Part shown: in pieces, positions 1-8,197 of the stretch | Layout: each line of letters opens with the position of its first letter | Position numbering within the stretch: the stretch's first letter is position 1 | From: Arthrobacter sp. StoSoilB5 | GTDB taxonomy: Bacteria; Actinomycetota; Actinomycetes; Actinomycetales; Micrococcaceae | Assembly: GCF_019977235.1 (NCBI RefSeq) | Contig: NZ_AP024646.1 | Location: 3,286,001-3,350,000 of the forward strand | DNA length: 64,000 nt | Reading direction: 5' to 3' | Notes under the pieces: generated by a model | What the model was told of the DNA's origin: nothing | The model's input: the letters and a program-made list of their open reading frames with translations, nothing else | The model's database searches: none | Translations under genes and position numbers: made by a program

Positions 1-253
1 CCCCGGCGTCGAACCCCTTGGGACCGTCACCAAAGGTGCAGGAAACAACAGCAAGGACGGCCACGAGGGCGCCCGCTACCGCAACGTCGTGGCCAGTTAC
101 CTGCATGGTTCGTTGCTGCCCAAGAATCCGGCGATAGCCGACTTCCTGATCCGAACGGCAGTGGAACGGAAATACGGCACCTTCGTGCCTGGAACGCCCG
201 ACGACGACTATGCCCGCCTCGCGCGGGAACACGCCGCCCGCAGGCCCCGGTAG
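1..253 (+). CDS. gatD: GatD-like glutamine amidotransferase, C-terminal fragment (5' end outside window)
   Basis: An open frame enters from the left edge (first full codon at base 2) and stops at 251-253, showing 83 residues. The stretch with ASYLHGSLLPKNPAIADFLI resembles the C-terminal end of class I glutamine amidotransferases of the CobB/CobQ type, in particular the GatD subunit of lipid II isoglutaminyl synthase, where the catalytic His lies in a Y-L-H-G motif followed by LPKNP. In that complex GatD supplies ammonia to MurT for amidation of peptidoglycan D-glutamate. The partner murT would lie upstream, outside the window. A cobyric acid synthase-like paralogue is the alternative. The catalytic Cys is not in view. 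Confidence 0.7.
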   Translation, partial: PGVEPLGTVTKGAGNNSKDGHEGARYRNVVASYLHGSLLPKNPAIADFLIRTAVERKYGTFVPGTPDDDYARLAREHAARRPR

Positions 254-256
254 AAG

Positions 257-1492
257 CTATTTTTCCTTGGTAATCAGCAACTCGTGGGCGCCTGCAGTTG
301 CCGCGCCCATCGACTCGACCACCGCTTTGGTGCGCTCGTGGGTTTCTGCATCGGCTGCCGGCGAAGCGCAGACTCCCTGCGGTGCGTCGCTGGCTACCGA
401 GCACCACCGGTAGGGATCCCGAACAATCACAGACGGCGCCCACGCGAGATCGGACGCAGCCCAAACGCCAGCGGCATTCTGACTGAACTGGGCCCGGACC
501 AGCAGCCCCTCGTTGTTGACCACATACCAGGGCGACAATTCAGTGACTCCGTTGCCCAGTCCGTAGACAATCCACGTACCCTTGTAATTTTCGATCGGCA
601 GCACGGAGTGCGTGTGGTGTCCGTAGACCATGGTGAATTGGCCACTGTCCACCAACGCGTGGGCGACTTCCTGCTGCTGGGCATTGGCCTCGCTGGCATA
701 CTCATCACCGGCGTGCATGACGCCCAGGACGATATCCGCCCCGAGGGCACGGGCTTTGGTGGCTTTCGCAATCATGGCCGTGGGGTCCAGCTCGTCAACA
801 AGCCACGGGTACTCCGGAATTTGTCCGTTGTGACCGTAGGTGCCAACGATGACCGCAACCGTGGCGGCGTCGGTCTTGAGCATCAGGATTTCCTGTGATG
901 CAGCTTCCGTTCGGTACGAACCAGTGTGCTTGAGTCCGGCAGCATCCAATGCGTCCAGCGTCCGGAGCAACCCTTCAGTCCCCCGGTCAATAGTGTGGTT
1001 GCTGGCCGTGGTGCAGGCTTGGTACCCGACGTCCTTGGAGGCGGTAACGATCTGCGGCGGCACATTGAAGGAAGGATACGCGGAGAACGGACCCTCCGGA
1101 GTGGCTACAGGAGTTTCCTGATGGCATATGGCGAGATCGCTGTTCCGGATGTAGCGGCGCTGGCCTTCGAGGAGCGGTACGAAGTTGTACCCTGGCTGGC
1201 CTGCGGCGGCGGCATCGGCCCGGGCCTGCTGCCATAGCTGTGTATGGACCAGCATGTCGCCGGTCACAGTGATGGACGTACAGCGCAGCTCTGGACAGGC
1301 GGGTCCCTTGCCAGGGGTAGGCGTCGGCGTCGGCGTTGGTGTGGATGTTGCAGTCACGGGAGCGGTAGCGGCGCTGCTCTTCTCCCGGGAATCGTTATCT
1401 GCGATGACTCCACAGGCCGTCAAGGACAACGCACATACTGATGCCGCAAGCAGGCCGACCATTCGTCGCCCGGAAGAAGTGATGTACCCCAT
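257..1492 (-). CDS. CapA-family lipoprotein (poly-gamma-glutamate capsule-type metallophosphatase fold)
   Basis: 411 residues. The N-terminus has a basic stretch, a hydrophobic segment and a lipobox (LTAC around residues 24-27), so it is probably a membrane-anchored extracytoplasmic lipoprotein. A Ser/Thr/Pro linker containing a (TP)n run follows, encoded by an imperfect GTCGGC-type repeat near 1315-1350. The rest matches the CapA/PgsA fold: ITVTGDMLVH near the start of the domain, a TASNHTIDRG block, VIVGTYGHN, VMHAGDEY and VYGHHTHSVLP. These Asp/Asn/His blocks are the calcineurin-like metal site. Substrate unknown; most Arthrobacter members are not in capsule operons. It converges on gatD with a 3-base gap and diverges from the M3 peptidase gene. 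Confidence 0.85.
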   Translation of the reverse strand: MGYITSSGRRMVGLLAASVCALSLTACGVIADNDSREKSSAATAPVTATSTPTPTPTPTPGKGPACPELRCTSITVTGDMLVHTQLWQQARADAAAAGQPGYNFVPLLEGQRRYIRNSDLAICHQETPVATPEGPFSAYPSFNVPPQIVTASKDVGYQACTTASNHTIDRGTEGLLRTLDALDAAGLKHTGSYRTEAASQEILMLKTDAATVAVIVGTYGHNGQIPEYPWLVDELDPTAMIAKATKARALGADIVLGVMHAGDEYASEANAQQQEVAHALVDSGQFTMVYGHHTHSVLPIENYKGTWIVYGLGNGVTELSPWYVVNNEGLLVRAQFSQNAAGVWAASDLAWAPSVIVRDPYRWCSVASDAPQGVCASPAADAETHERTKAVVESMGAATAGAHELLITKEK

Positions 1493-1575
1493 AACGGCAA
1501 TCCTACGGCGCCAAGTGGAGTGGATCCTGGCGAGCCACTCTTGAGGACACGATTCTTAAGTGAAAGAGTCGCTTC

Positions 1576-3588
1576 ATGACCAATCCTCTGTTGAGCCCCA
1601 GCCCCCTGCCTTTCGGGCTGCCACCTTTTGAAGCAATCACCACTGAGGACTACGCCGAAGCCGTCGAGTCAGGACTGGCCGAACATCTCCAGGAGATCCA
1701 ACAGATTGCCGGGAACCCCACCCCGGCCAATTTCGAGAACACTGCCCTGGCCATGGAACACTGCGGGCTTTTGCTCAACCGTGCCGCGGCTGCGTTCTTT
1801 ACACTCGTATCGGCCGATGCATCGGAGGCCATCAGGGAGTTGGAGACTGGGTTGTCGCCCAAGTTTGCCGCACACCAAGACGCCATCTATATGAACCGAA
1901 GCTTGTATGAGCGCTTCACGGCCATTGACACCACAGGCCTGGATGCCGAATCCGACCGTCTGGTGCAGGAGTACCTCAAAGAGTTTCGGCAGTCCGGCGT
2001 TCAACTGGACCACAATGGACAGGCGCGGCTCCGGAAAATCAACGCCGAACTCTCACGTCTGGGCACCGAATTCGGCCAACGCGTCAAGGAGGCCATGAAG
2101 GCTGCATCACTTCTCCTCGACGACGACGCGGACCTGGCTGGCTTGCCCGCCGAAGATATCGCAGGCGCTGCCGAGGCCGCCAAAGCCGGGGGTCACGACG
2201 GCAGGTACCTCCTGACGTTGATCCAGCCAAGCAACCAACCCGCCCTCGCCTGGCTCGAAAACCGGGCCATCCGGCGTCGGCTGTTTGAAGCCTCCCTCGC
2301 GCGGGGAACCGACGGCGGGAGCCTGGACGTCCGCGATCTGGTGACGGCAACAGTCCGTTTACGTGCGGAGAAAGCGAGCCTGCTGGGCTTTCAAAACTTC
2401 GCGGAGCTCGTGGTGGACCAGCAAACGGCCCCGGACTTCGAGGCAGTGCGGGCAATGCTGGCACGGTTGGCACCTGCAGCGCTCGGAAATGCCCAAACCG
2501 AGGCCCAGGCTTTGGCCGAATCCGCGGGTCATTCGCTGGAGCCCTGGGACTGGGCCTATTATTCCGCCCAGGTTCGGCGGGAAAAGTACCACGTGGACGA
2601 ACAGGTCATCAGGCCCTATTTCAGCCTTGAAACGGTCTTGGCTGAGGGTGTCTTCTTCGCGGCGAGCCAGCTCTACGGCATCACGTTCCATGAACGGCTG
2701 GACCTCGCCGGGTACCACGAGGACGTCCGCGTATGGGAGGTCCGGAACGATGACGGCAGCAGCCTGGGTCTCTTCCTTGGAGACTATTACAGCCGCGAAT
2801 CCAAGCGCGGAGGAGCCTGGATGAACTCGCTCGTGGAACAGTCGCGGCTCCTTGGCACACAGGCCGTGGTGATCAACAACCTCAACATCACCAAGCCGGC
2901 ACCGGGTGAGCCGGCACTCCTCTCCCTGGACGAGGTCCGGACGCTATTCCATGAATTCGGGCATGCATTGCACGGCTTGTTCTCGGACGTGACTTATCCC
3001 CGGTTCTCCGGGACGTCCGTACCTCGCGACTTCGTGGAATACCCGTCGCAGGTCAACGAGATGTGGATCATGTGGCCGGAAGTACTGAAGAACTACGCCC
3101 GCCACTACGCCACAGGCGAGGCGCTTCCCCAGGAGATCGTGGACCACATCAACGAATCACTGCTGTGGGGTGAGGGATTTGCCACCACGGAATACCTGGG
3201 GGCAGCGTTGCTGGATGTGGCATGGCACGTGCTGTCCGCGGAGGACGTCCCTGCGGACGTGCTTGCCTTTGAAGCCAAGGCCCTCGCCGCCGCCGGCATC
3301 GCACACCCGCTGATTCCGCCGCGCTACCGCACCGGCTACTTCCAGCACATCTTTGCCGGAGCCGGATACGCTGCCGGCTACTACTCGTACATCTGGAGCG
3401 AGGTCCTGGACGCGGACACCGTTGAGTGGTTCAAGGAAAACGGCGGCCTGACCCGCACAAACGGCGAGCGGTTCCGTCGCGAGCTGCTCGCCCGGGGAAA
3501 CAGCCAGGATCCGATGGAATCGTTCCGGGCGTTCCGCGGCAGGGACGCCCAACTCGAGCCGCTCCTGAAGCGGCGCGGACTGGAGTAG
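1576..3588 (+). CDS. dcp: M3-family zinc metallopeptidase (peptidyl-dipeptidase Dcp / oligopeptidase A type)
   Basis: 670 residues, the usual length for bacterial M3A peptidases, which act in the cytoplasm on short peptides. The zinc motif HEFGH lies near residue 459 (FHEFGHALHGLFSD), and the third ligand region FVEYPSQVNE follows about 25 residues later. The conserved YYSYIWSEVLDAD block is near the C-terminus. The ATG at 1576 follows GAAAGAG at good spacing. A strong hairpin terminator follows the stop. Dcp and oligopeptidase A cannot be separated by eye; the opening FGLPPFEAI and the ending KRRGLE favour the Dcp branch. Confidence 0.9.
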   Translation: MTNPLLSPSPLPFGLPPFEAITTEDYAEAVESGLAEHLQEIQQIAGNPTPANFENTALAMEHCGLLLNRAAAAFFTLVSADASEAIRELETGLSPKFAAHQDAIYMNRSLYERFTAIDTTGLDAESDRLVQEYLKEFRQSGVQLDHNGQARLRKINAELSRLGTEFGQRVKEAMKAASLLLDDDADLAGLPAEDIAGAAEAAKAGGHDGRYLLTLIQPSNQPALAWLENRAIRRRLFEASLARGTDGGSLDVRDLVTATVRLRAEKASLLGFQNFAELVVDQQTAPDFEAVRAMLARLAPAALGNAQTEAQALAESAGHSLEPWDWAYYSAQVRREKYHVDEQVIRPYFSLETVLAEGVFFAASQLYGITFHERLDLAGYHEDVRVWEVRNDDGSSLGLFLGDYYSRESKRGGAWMNSLVEQSRLLGTQAVVINNLNITKPAPGEPALLSLDEVRTLFHEFGHALHGLFSDVTYPRFSGTSVPRDFVEYPSQVNEMWIMWPEVLKNYARHYATGEALPQEIVDHINESLLWGEGFATTEYLGAALLDVAWHVLSAEDVPADVLAFEAKALAAAGIAHPLIPPRYRTGYFQHIFAGAGYAAGYYSYIWSEVLDADTVEWFKENGGLTRTNGERFRRELLARGNSQDPMESFRAFRGRDAQLEPLLKRRGLE

Positions 3589-3596
3589 AACACGAC

Positions 3597-3633
3597 GCCG
3601 GCCGGCCACCTCGGAAGGAGGTGACCGGCCGGC
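3597..3633. terminator. Hairpin terminator between convergent M3 peptidase and pdxS
   Basis: Arms 3597-3611 and 3619-3633 pair over 15 positions with one C/A mismatch around a 7-base loop. The rightward side runs into CATACTTCTTTT, giving a moderate T-rich tail. It sits between two convergent genes and can serve both. Confidence 0.75.
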
Positions 3634-3640
3634 GGCATAC

Positions 3641-3692
3641 TTCTTTTGCTGTTACCAGCCGCGCTCTTCTTTTGCTGTTACCAGCCGCGCTC
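3641..3692. repeat. 26-bp perfect tandem duplication spanning the 3' end of pdxS
   Basis: Bases 3641-3666 are repeated exactly at 3667-3692. The unit holds the last codons of pdxS (rc ...GAG CGC GGC TGG TAA) and its stop codon. Because the inner copy supplies the stop at 3678-3680, the protein is unaffected and the outer copy is untranslated. Confidence 0.95.
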
Positions 3693-4604
3693 TGCGAGGC
3701 GGTGGGGCTGCGGGATTTCGTCGACGTTGATGCCGACCATCGCTTCGCCCAGGCCGCGGGAGACCTTGGCGATGACGTCGGGGTCATCGTAGAACGTGGT
3801 GGCCTTCACGACGGCGGCAGCGCGCTCGGCGGGGTTGCCGGACTTGAAGATGCCGGAACCGACGAACACGCCGTCGGCGCCGAGCTGCATCATCATCGCA
3901 GCATCGGCCGGGGTGGCGATGCCACCGGCGGTGAACAGCACTACCGGGAGCTTGCCCGTGGCCGCGATTTCCTTGACCAGCTCGTACGGGGCCTGCAGTT
4001 CCTTGGCCGCAACGTACAGCTCGTCCTCGGGAAGGGCGGCGAGCTTGGCGATCTCGGCACGGATCTTGCGCATGTGTCCCGTGGCGTTGGAAACGTCACC
4101 GGTACCGGCTTCGCCCTTGGAACGGATCATCGCCGCGCCCTCGTTGATGCGGCGCAACGCCTCACCCAGGTTGGTGGCGCCACAAACGAAGGGAACGGTG
4201 AAGTTCCACTTGTCGATGTGGTTGACGTAGTCGGCCGGGGTCAGGACCTCGGACTCGTCGATGTAGTCGACACCGAGGGACTGCAGGACCTGGGCTTCGA
4301 CGAAGTGGCCGATACGGGCCTTGGCCATGACCGGGATGGACACGGCAGCGATGATCTGATCGATCATGTCGGGATCGGACATCCGGGACACGCCGCCCTG
4401 GGCGCGGATATCGGCGGGCACGCGCTCAAGCGCCATGACCGCCACGGCACCGGCGTCCTCGGCGATGCGGGCCTGCTCGACGTTAACGACGTCCATGATG
4501 ACGCCGCCCTTGAGCATCTCCGCCATGCCCCGCTTGACACGGCTGCTGCCCGTGACGCTGTTCGCGGACGAACCGGCTTCGTTGCTTACATCTGGTGTAG
4601 ACAC
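3678..4604 (-). CDS. pdxS: Pyridoxal 5'-phosphate synthase, PdxS subunit
   Basis: PdxS makes PLP from ribose 5-phosphate, glyceraldehyde 3-phosphate and ammonia delivered by PdxT. The protein carries [36 protein letters not shown] and [13 protein letters not shown], all hallmark PdxS blocks, with catalytic lysines in MLKGG and [10 protein letters not shown] choose the GTG at 4604 (308 residues): it sits just after TAGGGG, and longer starts only add unconserved residues. No pdxT follows; the next gene is the convergent M3 peptidase, so PdxT must be encoded elsewhere. Its end is marked by a 26-bp tandem duplication. Confidence 0.95.
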   Translation of the reverse strand: MSTPDVSNEAGSSANSVTGSSRVKRGMAEMLKGGVIMDVVNVEQARIAEDAGAVAVMALERVPADIRAQGGVSRMSDPDMIDQIIAAVSIPVMAKARIGHFVEAQVLQSLGVDYIDESEVLTPADYVNHIDKWNFTVPFVCGATNLGEALRRINEGAAMIRSKGEAGTGDVSNATGHMRKIRAEIAKLAALPEDELYVAAKELQAPYELVKEIAATGKLPVVLFTAGGIATPADAAMMMQLGADGVFVGSGIFKSGNPAERAAAVVKATTFYDDPDVIAKVSRGLGEAMVGINVDEIPQPHRLAERGW

Positions 4605-4818
4605 AAAAACCCCTATGGGTAGATAAACGACCTTTTGCCGGAGGCTCGCGCAGCCACACGACCGCAATCAGCGCACACCGGATTTTCAGGTCAAGGTGAC
4701 CAAGTACTAGTAATAGTAGTCGCACGTTGCCGGGTGGCAGTACATTCATTACCACCTTAGGCGGCAAAGAACAGGGCCACGGTAGGACACCTGCACAACT
4801 GCGGCTACCGGGCTCTGG

Positions 4819-5445
4819 TCAGATGCCAGTTCCCTCGGCTTCGGCCATGGCCTGCTTGCGGACCGTCGCCATTCTTTGGACGATAGTGACCACACTGGCG
4901 AGGGCGAGCAGGATCAGGGTCGCGAAGAGCACCACCGCCGGAAGTCCCAGCCCTGTCAGTCCGGCTATGAGAAGCACGGAAGCCAACCGCTCCGCACGTT
5001 CGGCAATGCCAACGCTGGCCTGATAGCCCAGTGATTCTGCCTTGGCTCGCGCATAGGAAACCACCATCCCCAGTACCAGGCAAATGACAGCGGCAGTACC
5101 GATCGCAGCGTCCTCACCCCCGGTGAAGAACCAAATGGCCAACCCTGCAAAGATGGCACCGTCCGCTAAGCGGTCCAAGGTGGAATCGAGGAAGTTCCCC
5201 CAGCCCCCGCTCCGGCCCTGCAAGCGGGCCATAATGCCGTCCACGACGTCCGAGAACGCGAAGAATGCCACCCCCACCGAACCCCACCACAGGTATCCCA
5301 GCGGATACAGGACCAGTCCGCCCAGGATGACTCCTGCTGTACCAGCAACTGTCACTGCGTCTGGACTTATGCCGACTTTGAGGAGCCAACGCGCCAAGGG
5401 TGTGAAAAGGGAAGTAAAGAAACCACGCGCATGCCTATTGAGCAT
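4819..5445 (-). CDS. pgsA: CDP-alcohol phosphatidyltransferase (phosphatidylinositol phosphate synthase type)
   Basis: 208 residues from the ATG at 5445. The signature D-x2-D-G-x2-A-R-x8-G-x3-D-x3-D is present (DVVDGIMARLQ...GNFLDSTLDRLAD), followed by several hydrophobic membrane segments. In mycobacteria the gene downstream of thrS and the HIT phosphorylase encodes the PIP synthase that joins CDP-diacylglycerol to inositol phosphate, and the same order here supports that role over phosphatidylglycerophosphate synthase. The start overlaps the end of the HIT gene by 11 bases, which suggests translational coupling. The acyltransferase and mannosyltransferase genes that follow it in mycobacteria are not here. 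Confidence 0.85.
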   Translation of the reverse strand: MLNRHARGFFTSLFTPLARWLLKVGISPDAVTVAGTAGVILGGLVLYPLGYLWWGSVGVAFFAFSDVVDGIMARLQGRSGGWGNFLDSTLDRLADGAIFAGLAIWFFTGGEDAAIGTAAVICLVLGMVVSYARAKAESLGYQASVGIAERAERLASVLLIAGLTGLGLPAVVLFATLILLALASVVTIVQRMATVRKQAMAEAEGTGI

Positions 5446-6028
5446 TCGACTCCCCCGGCCAGGCCTCGGCCACCAGTTTGCGGACTTCGTCGAGTGTCTG
5501 CGTAATGGCCTTGGTCTGGGCGATGATGGGGAAGAAGTTTCCGTCCCCACCCCAGCGCGGTACAACGTGCTGGTGCAAGTGCGCGGCGATTCCTGCTCCA
5601 CCCGTAACGCCTTGGTTCATGCCCAAGTTGAAGCCGCTCGGGTTGGAAACCTTGCGCAGCACGCGCATGGCTGTCTGCGTGAGCTCGGAGAACTCCGCTG
5701 TTTCCTCCACTGTGATGTCCGTGTAGTCCGGAACATGGCGGTAGGGGCAGATCAGCAAGTGACCCGGGTTGTACGGGAAAAGATTGAGCACTACGTAGCA
5801 GGTCCTGCCACGATAAACGATGAGGGACTCCTCATCGCTACGGGTGGGCCCTACGCAGAACGGGCAGTCGTCCTTGTCCTTGAACTGGTCCTGCCCGCCC
5901 TTGATGTAAGCCATGCGGTGGGGAGTCCACAGGCGCTGAAAAGCGTCCGGAACACCTGCCAGGCCGAAGTCATCGGTTACTTCGGCGTCGCCCGGAAGGT
6001 CAGCTGCTGCGCCTGTGTTCTCCTGCAC
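5435..6028 (-). CDS. HIT-family AP-4-A phosphorylase-like protein
   Basis: 197 residues with the histidine triad HLHQHVVPRW near residue 150, the nucleotide-binding and catalytic motif of the HIT superfamily. The N-terminal CPFC pair resembles the zinc-associated Cys in the mycobacterial Rv2613c-type diadenosine tetraphosphate phosphorylases. These split Ap4A with phosphate into ATP and ADP. It lies 18 bases after thrS and overlaps pgsA, so the three form one operon. Aminoacyl-tRNA synthetases generate Ap4A, which makes the linkage to thrS plausible. Exact substrate is inferred. Confidence 0.85.
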   Translation of the reverse strand: MQENTGAAADLPGDAEVTDDFGLAGVPDAFQRLWTPHRMAYIKGGQDQFKDKDDCPFCVGPTRSDEESLIVYRGRTCYVVLNLFPYNPGHLLICPYRHVPDYTDITVEETAEFSELTQTAMRVLRKVSNPSGFNLGMNQGVTGGAGIAAHLHQHVVPRWGGDGNFFPIIAQTKAITQTLDEVRKLVAEAWPGESNAQ

Positions 6029-6046
6029 CGTCTATTGTCCGTTCCG

Positions 6047-8056
6047 TCAGCTTTCGCGGTTCTTGACGGCGTCCACGATTCTGCGGACCGCCTCTGCCAC
6101 GGGCACGCCATTGTCCTGGCTGCCATCGCGGAAGCGGAACGAGACAGCACCTGCTTCTGCATCCTCACCGCCGGCGATCAGGACGAACGGGATCTTGTCC
6201 TTGCTGGCCGTACGGATCTTCTTCGGGAAACGGTCCGAGGAGATGTCCACCTCGGCACGGATTCCCGCGGCCTTCAGCTGGTCAACGACGTCGAACATGT
6301 AGTCGTTGAACGCCTCAGCGACAGGGATGCCCACCACCTGGACGGGAGATAGCCACGCCGGGAAGGCGCCGGCGTAGTGCTCCGTGAGAACACCCATGAA
6401 TCGTTCGACCGAACCGAAGAGGGCACGGTGGATCATGACGGGACGCTGGCGCGATCCATCCGCTGCCTGGTACTCCAGCTCGAAGCGTTCAGGCAGGTTG
6501 AAGTCCAACTGGATGGTGGACATCTGCCAGGTCCTGCCGAGGGCGTCCTTTGCCTGGACGGAAATCTTCGGGCCATAGAACGCTGCTCCACCCGGGTCCG
6601 GTACCAGGTCCAGCCCGGACGCTGCGCCAACCTCGGCGAGTGTGCGGGTTGCTTCCTCCCAGGCGGCGTCGTCACCCACGAACTTTTCCTCGTTCTTGGT
6701 GGAGAGTTCGAGGTAGAAATCGTCCAGCCCGTAGTCCTTCAGGAGGCCAAGGACAAAGTTCAGCGTGGTGGTCAGTTCGTCCTTCATCTGCTCGCGGGTG
6801 CAGTAGATGTGGGCGTCGTCCTGTGTCATGCCGCGGACACGGGTCAGGCCGTGCACCACGCCGGATTTCTCGTAACGGTAAACCGAACCGAATTCGAACA
6901 GGCGCAGCGGAAGTTCGCGGTAGGACCGGCCACGTGAGCGGAAGATCAGGTTGTGCATGGGGCAGTTCATCGGCTTCAGGTAATAGTCCTGCGCAGGCTT
7001 CCGCACGGTGCCGTCTTCGTTGAGCTCTGCATCCACCTGCATCGCCGGGAACATGCCGTCCTTGTACCAGTCAAGGTGGCCCGAGACCTCGTAGAGGTGT
7101 CCCTTGGTGATGTGGGGGGTGTAGACGAACTCGTAGCCGGCGTCGACGTGGCGCTGGCGGGAGTAGTCCTCCATGGCCTTGCGGATAATGCCGCCCTTGG
7201 GGTGGAACACAGGAAGGCCCGAGCCGAGTTCGTCCGGGAACGAGAACAGGTCCAACTCCACACCCAGCTTGCGGTGGTCGCGGCGTTCTGCCTCAGCGAT
7301 GCGTTCCTGGTAAGCCTTGAGGGCTTCCTTGGTGGGCCATGCTGTGCCGTAGATTCGCTGCAACTGCTGGTTGTTCTGGTTGCCCAGCCAGTACGCGGAG
7401 GACGAGCGTGTCAGTGCGAACGCGTTGGAGATGATCTTGGTGTTGGGCAGGTGCGGTCCGCGGCAGAGGTCGCACCAGACACTTTCGCCGCTCTTGCGAT
7501 CCACATTGTCGTAAATAGTGATGTCGCCAGCACCGACTTCAACGTTCACGCCTTCACCGGCGTCTGCGGCGTCGTTCTTCTTGCCCAACAACTCCAGCTT
7601 GTAGGGCTCGCCAGCCATGGCTTCGCGGGCTTCGTCTTCGGTGACCACGCGGCGAACGAACTTCTGGTTCTGGTTGATGATCTTCTGCATCATCTTTTCC
7701 AGCTGGCGCAGGTCTTCCGGCGTGAACGGCTCAGCGACGTCGAAGTCGAAGTAGAAACCGTCGGTAATGTAAGGGCCGATGCCAAGCTTGGCATTGGGCC
7801 GCAGCTGCTGCACGGCCTGGGCCATGACGTGTGCGGTGGAGTGGCGGAGAACGTTGAGTCCGTCAGGGGATTCGATGGTGACGCCTTCAACGTCCGCACC
7901 CTCGGTGAGGACCTGGTCAAGGTCCTTCAGCACACCATTGACACGGGCAACAACGACGTCGCGGCGCTCAAAGAAGAGTTCCGCGCCGGTAGTCCCTTCC
8001 GTCACCTTGGTCTCTTCGCCATCGACGATGAGGGTGATCTGTTGGGCATCTGACAC
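6047..8056 (-). CDS. thrS: Threonyl-tRNA synthetase
   Basis: 669 residues. In order: an N-terminal TGS domain ([12 protein letters not shown]), a second additional domain with [12 protein letters not shown] and the zinc-like H/C residues of the editing domain, the class II catalytic core (motif 2 in [18 protein letters not shown], zinc ligands in the [10 protein letters not shown] segment and downstream His residues, motif 3 in [15 protein letters not shown]) and the anticodon-binding domain. It charges tRNA-Thr with threonine. It starts the thrS / HIT / pgsA operon. The 141-base leader up to dnaE2 holds no recognisable T-box. Confidence 0.97.
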   Translation of the reverse strand: MSDAQQITLIVDGEETKVTEGTTGAELFFERRDVVVARVNGVLKDLDQVLTEGADVEGVTIESPDGLNVLRHSTAHVMAQAVQQLRPNAKLGIGPYITDGFYFDFDVAEPFTPEDLRQLEKMMQKIINQNQKFVRRVVTEDEAREAMAGEPYKLELLGKKNDAADAGEGVNVEVGAGDITIYDNVDRKSGESVWCDLCRGPHLPNTKIISNAFALTRSSSAYWLGNQNNQQLQRIYGTAWPTKEALKAYQERIAEAERRDHRKLGVELDLFSFPDELGSGLPVFHPKGGIIRKAMEDYSRQRHVDAGYEFVYTPHITKGHLYEVSGHLDWYKDGMFPAMQVDAELNEDGTVRKPAQDYYLKPMNCPMHNLIFRSRGRSYRELPLRLFEFGSVYRYEKSGVVHGLTRVRGMTQDDAHIYCTREQMKDELTTTLNFVLGLLKDYGLDDFYLELSTKNEEKFVGDDAAWEEATRTLAEVGAASGLDLVPDPGGAAFYGPKISVQAKDALGRTWQMSTIQLDFNLPERFELEYQAADGSRQRPVMIHRALFGSVERFMGVLTEHYAGAFPAWLSPVQVVGIPVAEAFNDYMFDVVDQLKAAGIRAEVDISSDRFPKKIRTASKDKIPFVLIAGGEDAEAGAVSFRFRDGSQDNGVPVAEAVRRIVDAVKNRES

Positions 8057-8197
8057 GGGTGTCTCCTATTCATAGTGAAGGCTTCATAGCTTGTGGCGTA
8101 CGGGGACCACAGCCAGCCACCGTCAATCGTATCTGTTTCGACGAAGGCGGCCAAAGCAGCGCGCCGTCGCCTGGAATCAGCTTCCGGTCGCCCGGGA

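Noticed and set aside
1315..1350. GTCGGC-type microsatellite in the CapA gene
   Set aside because: Encodes a Thr-Pro linker typical of lipoproteins; too short and imperfect to suggest phase variation.
3426..4622. 398-codon plus-strand frame across the M3 end and pdxS
   Set aside because: Runs antisense through pdxS and across a terminator; composition is that of a shadow frame.
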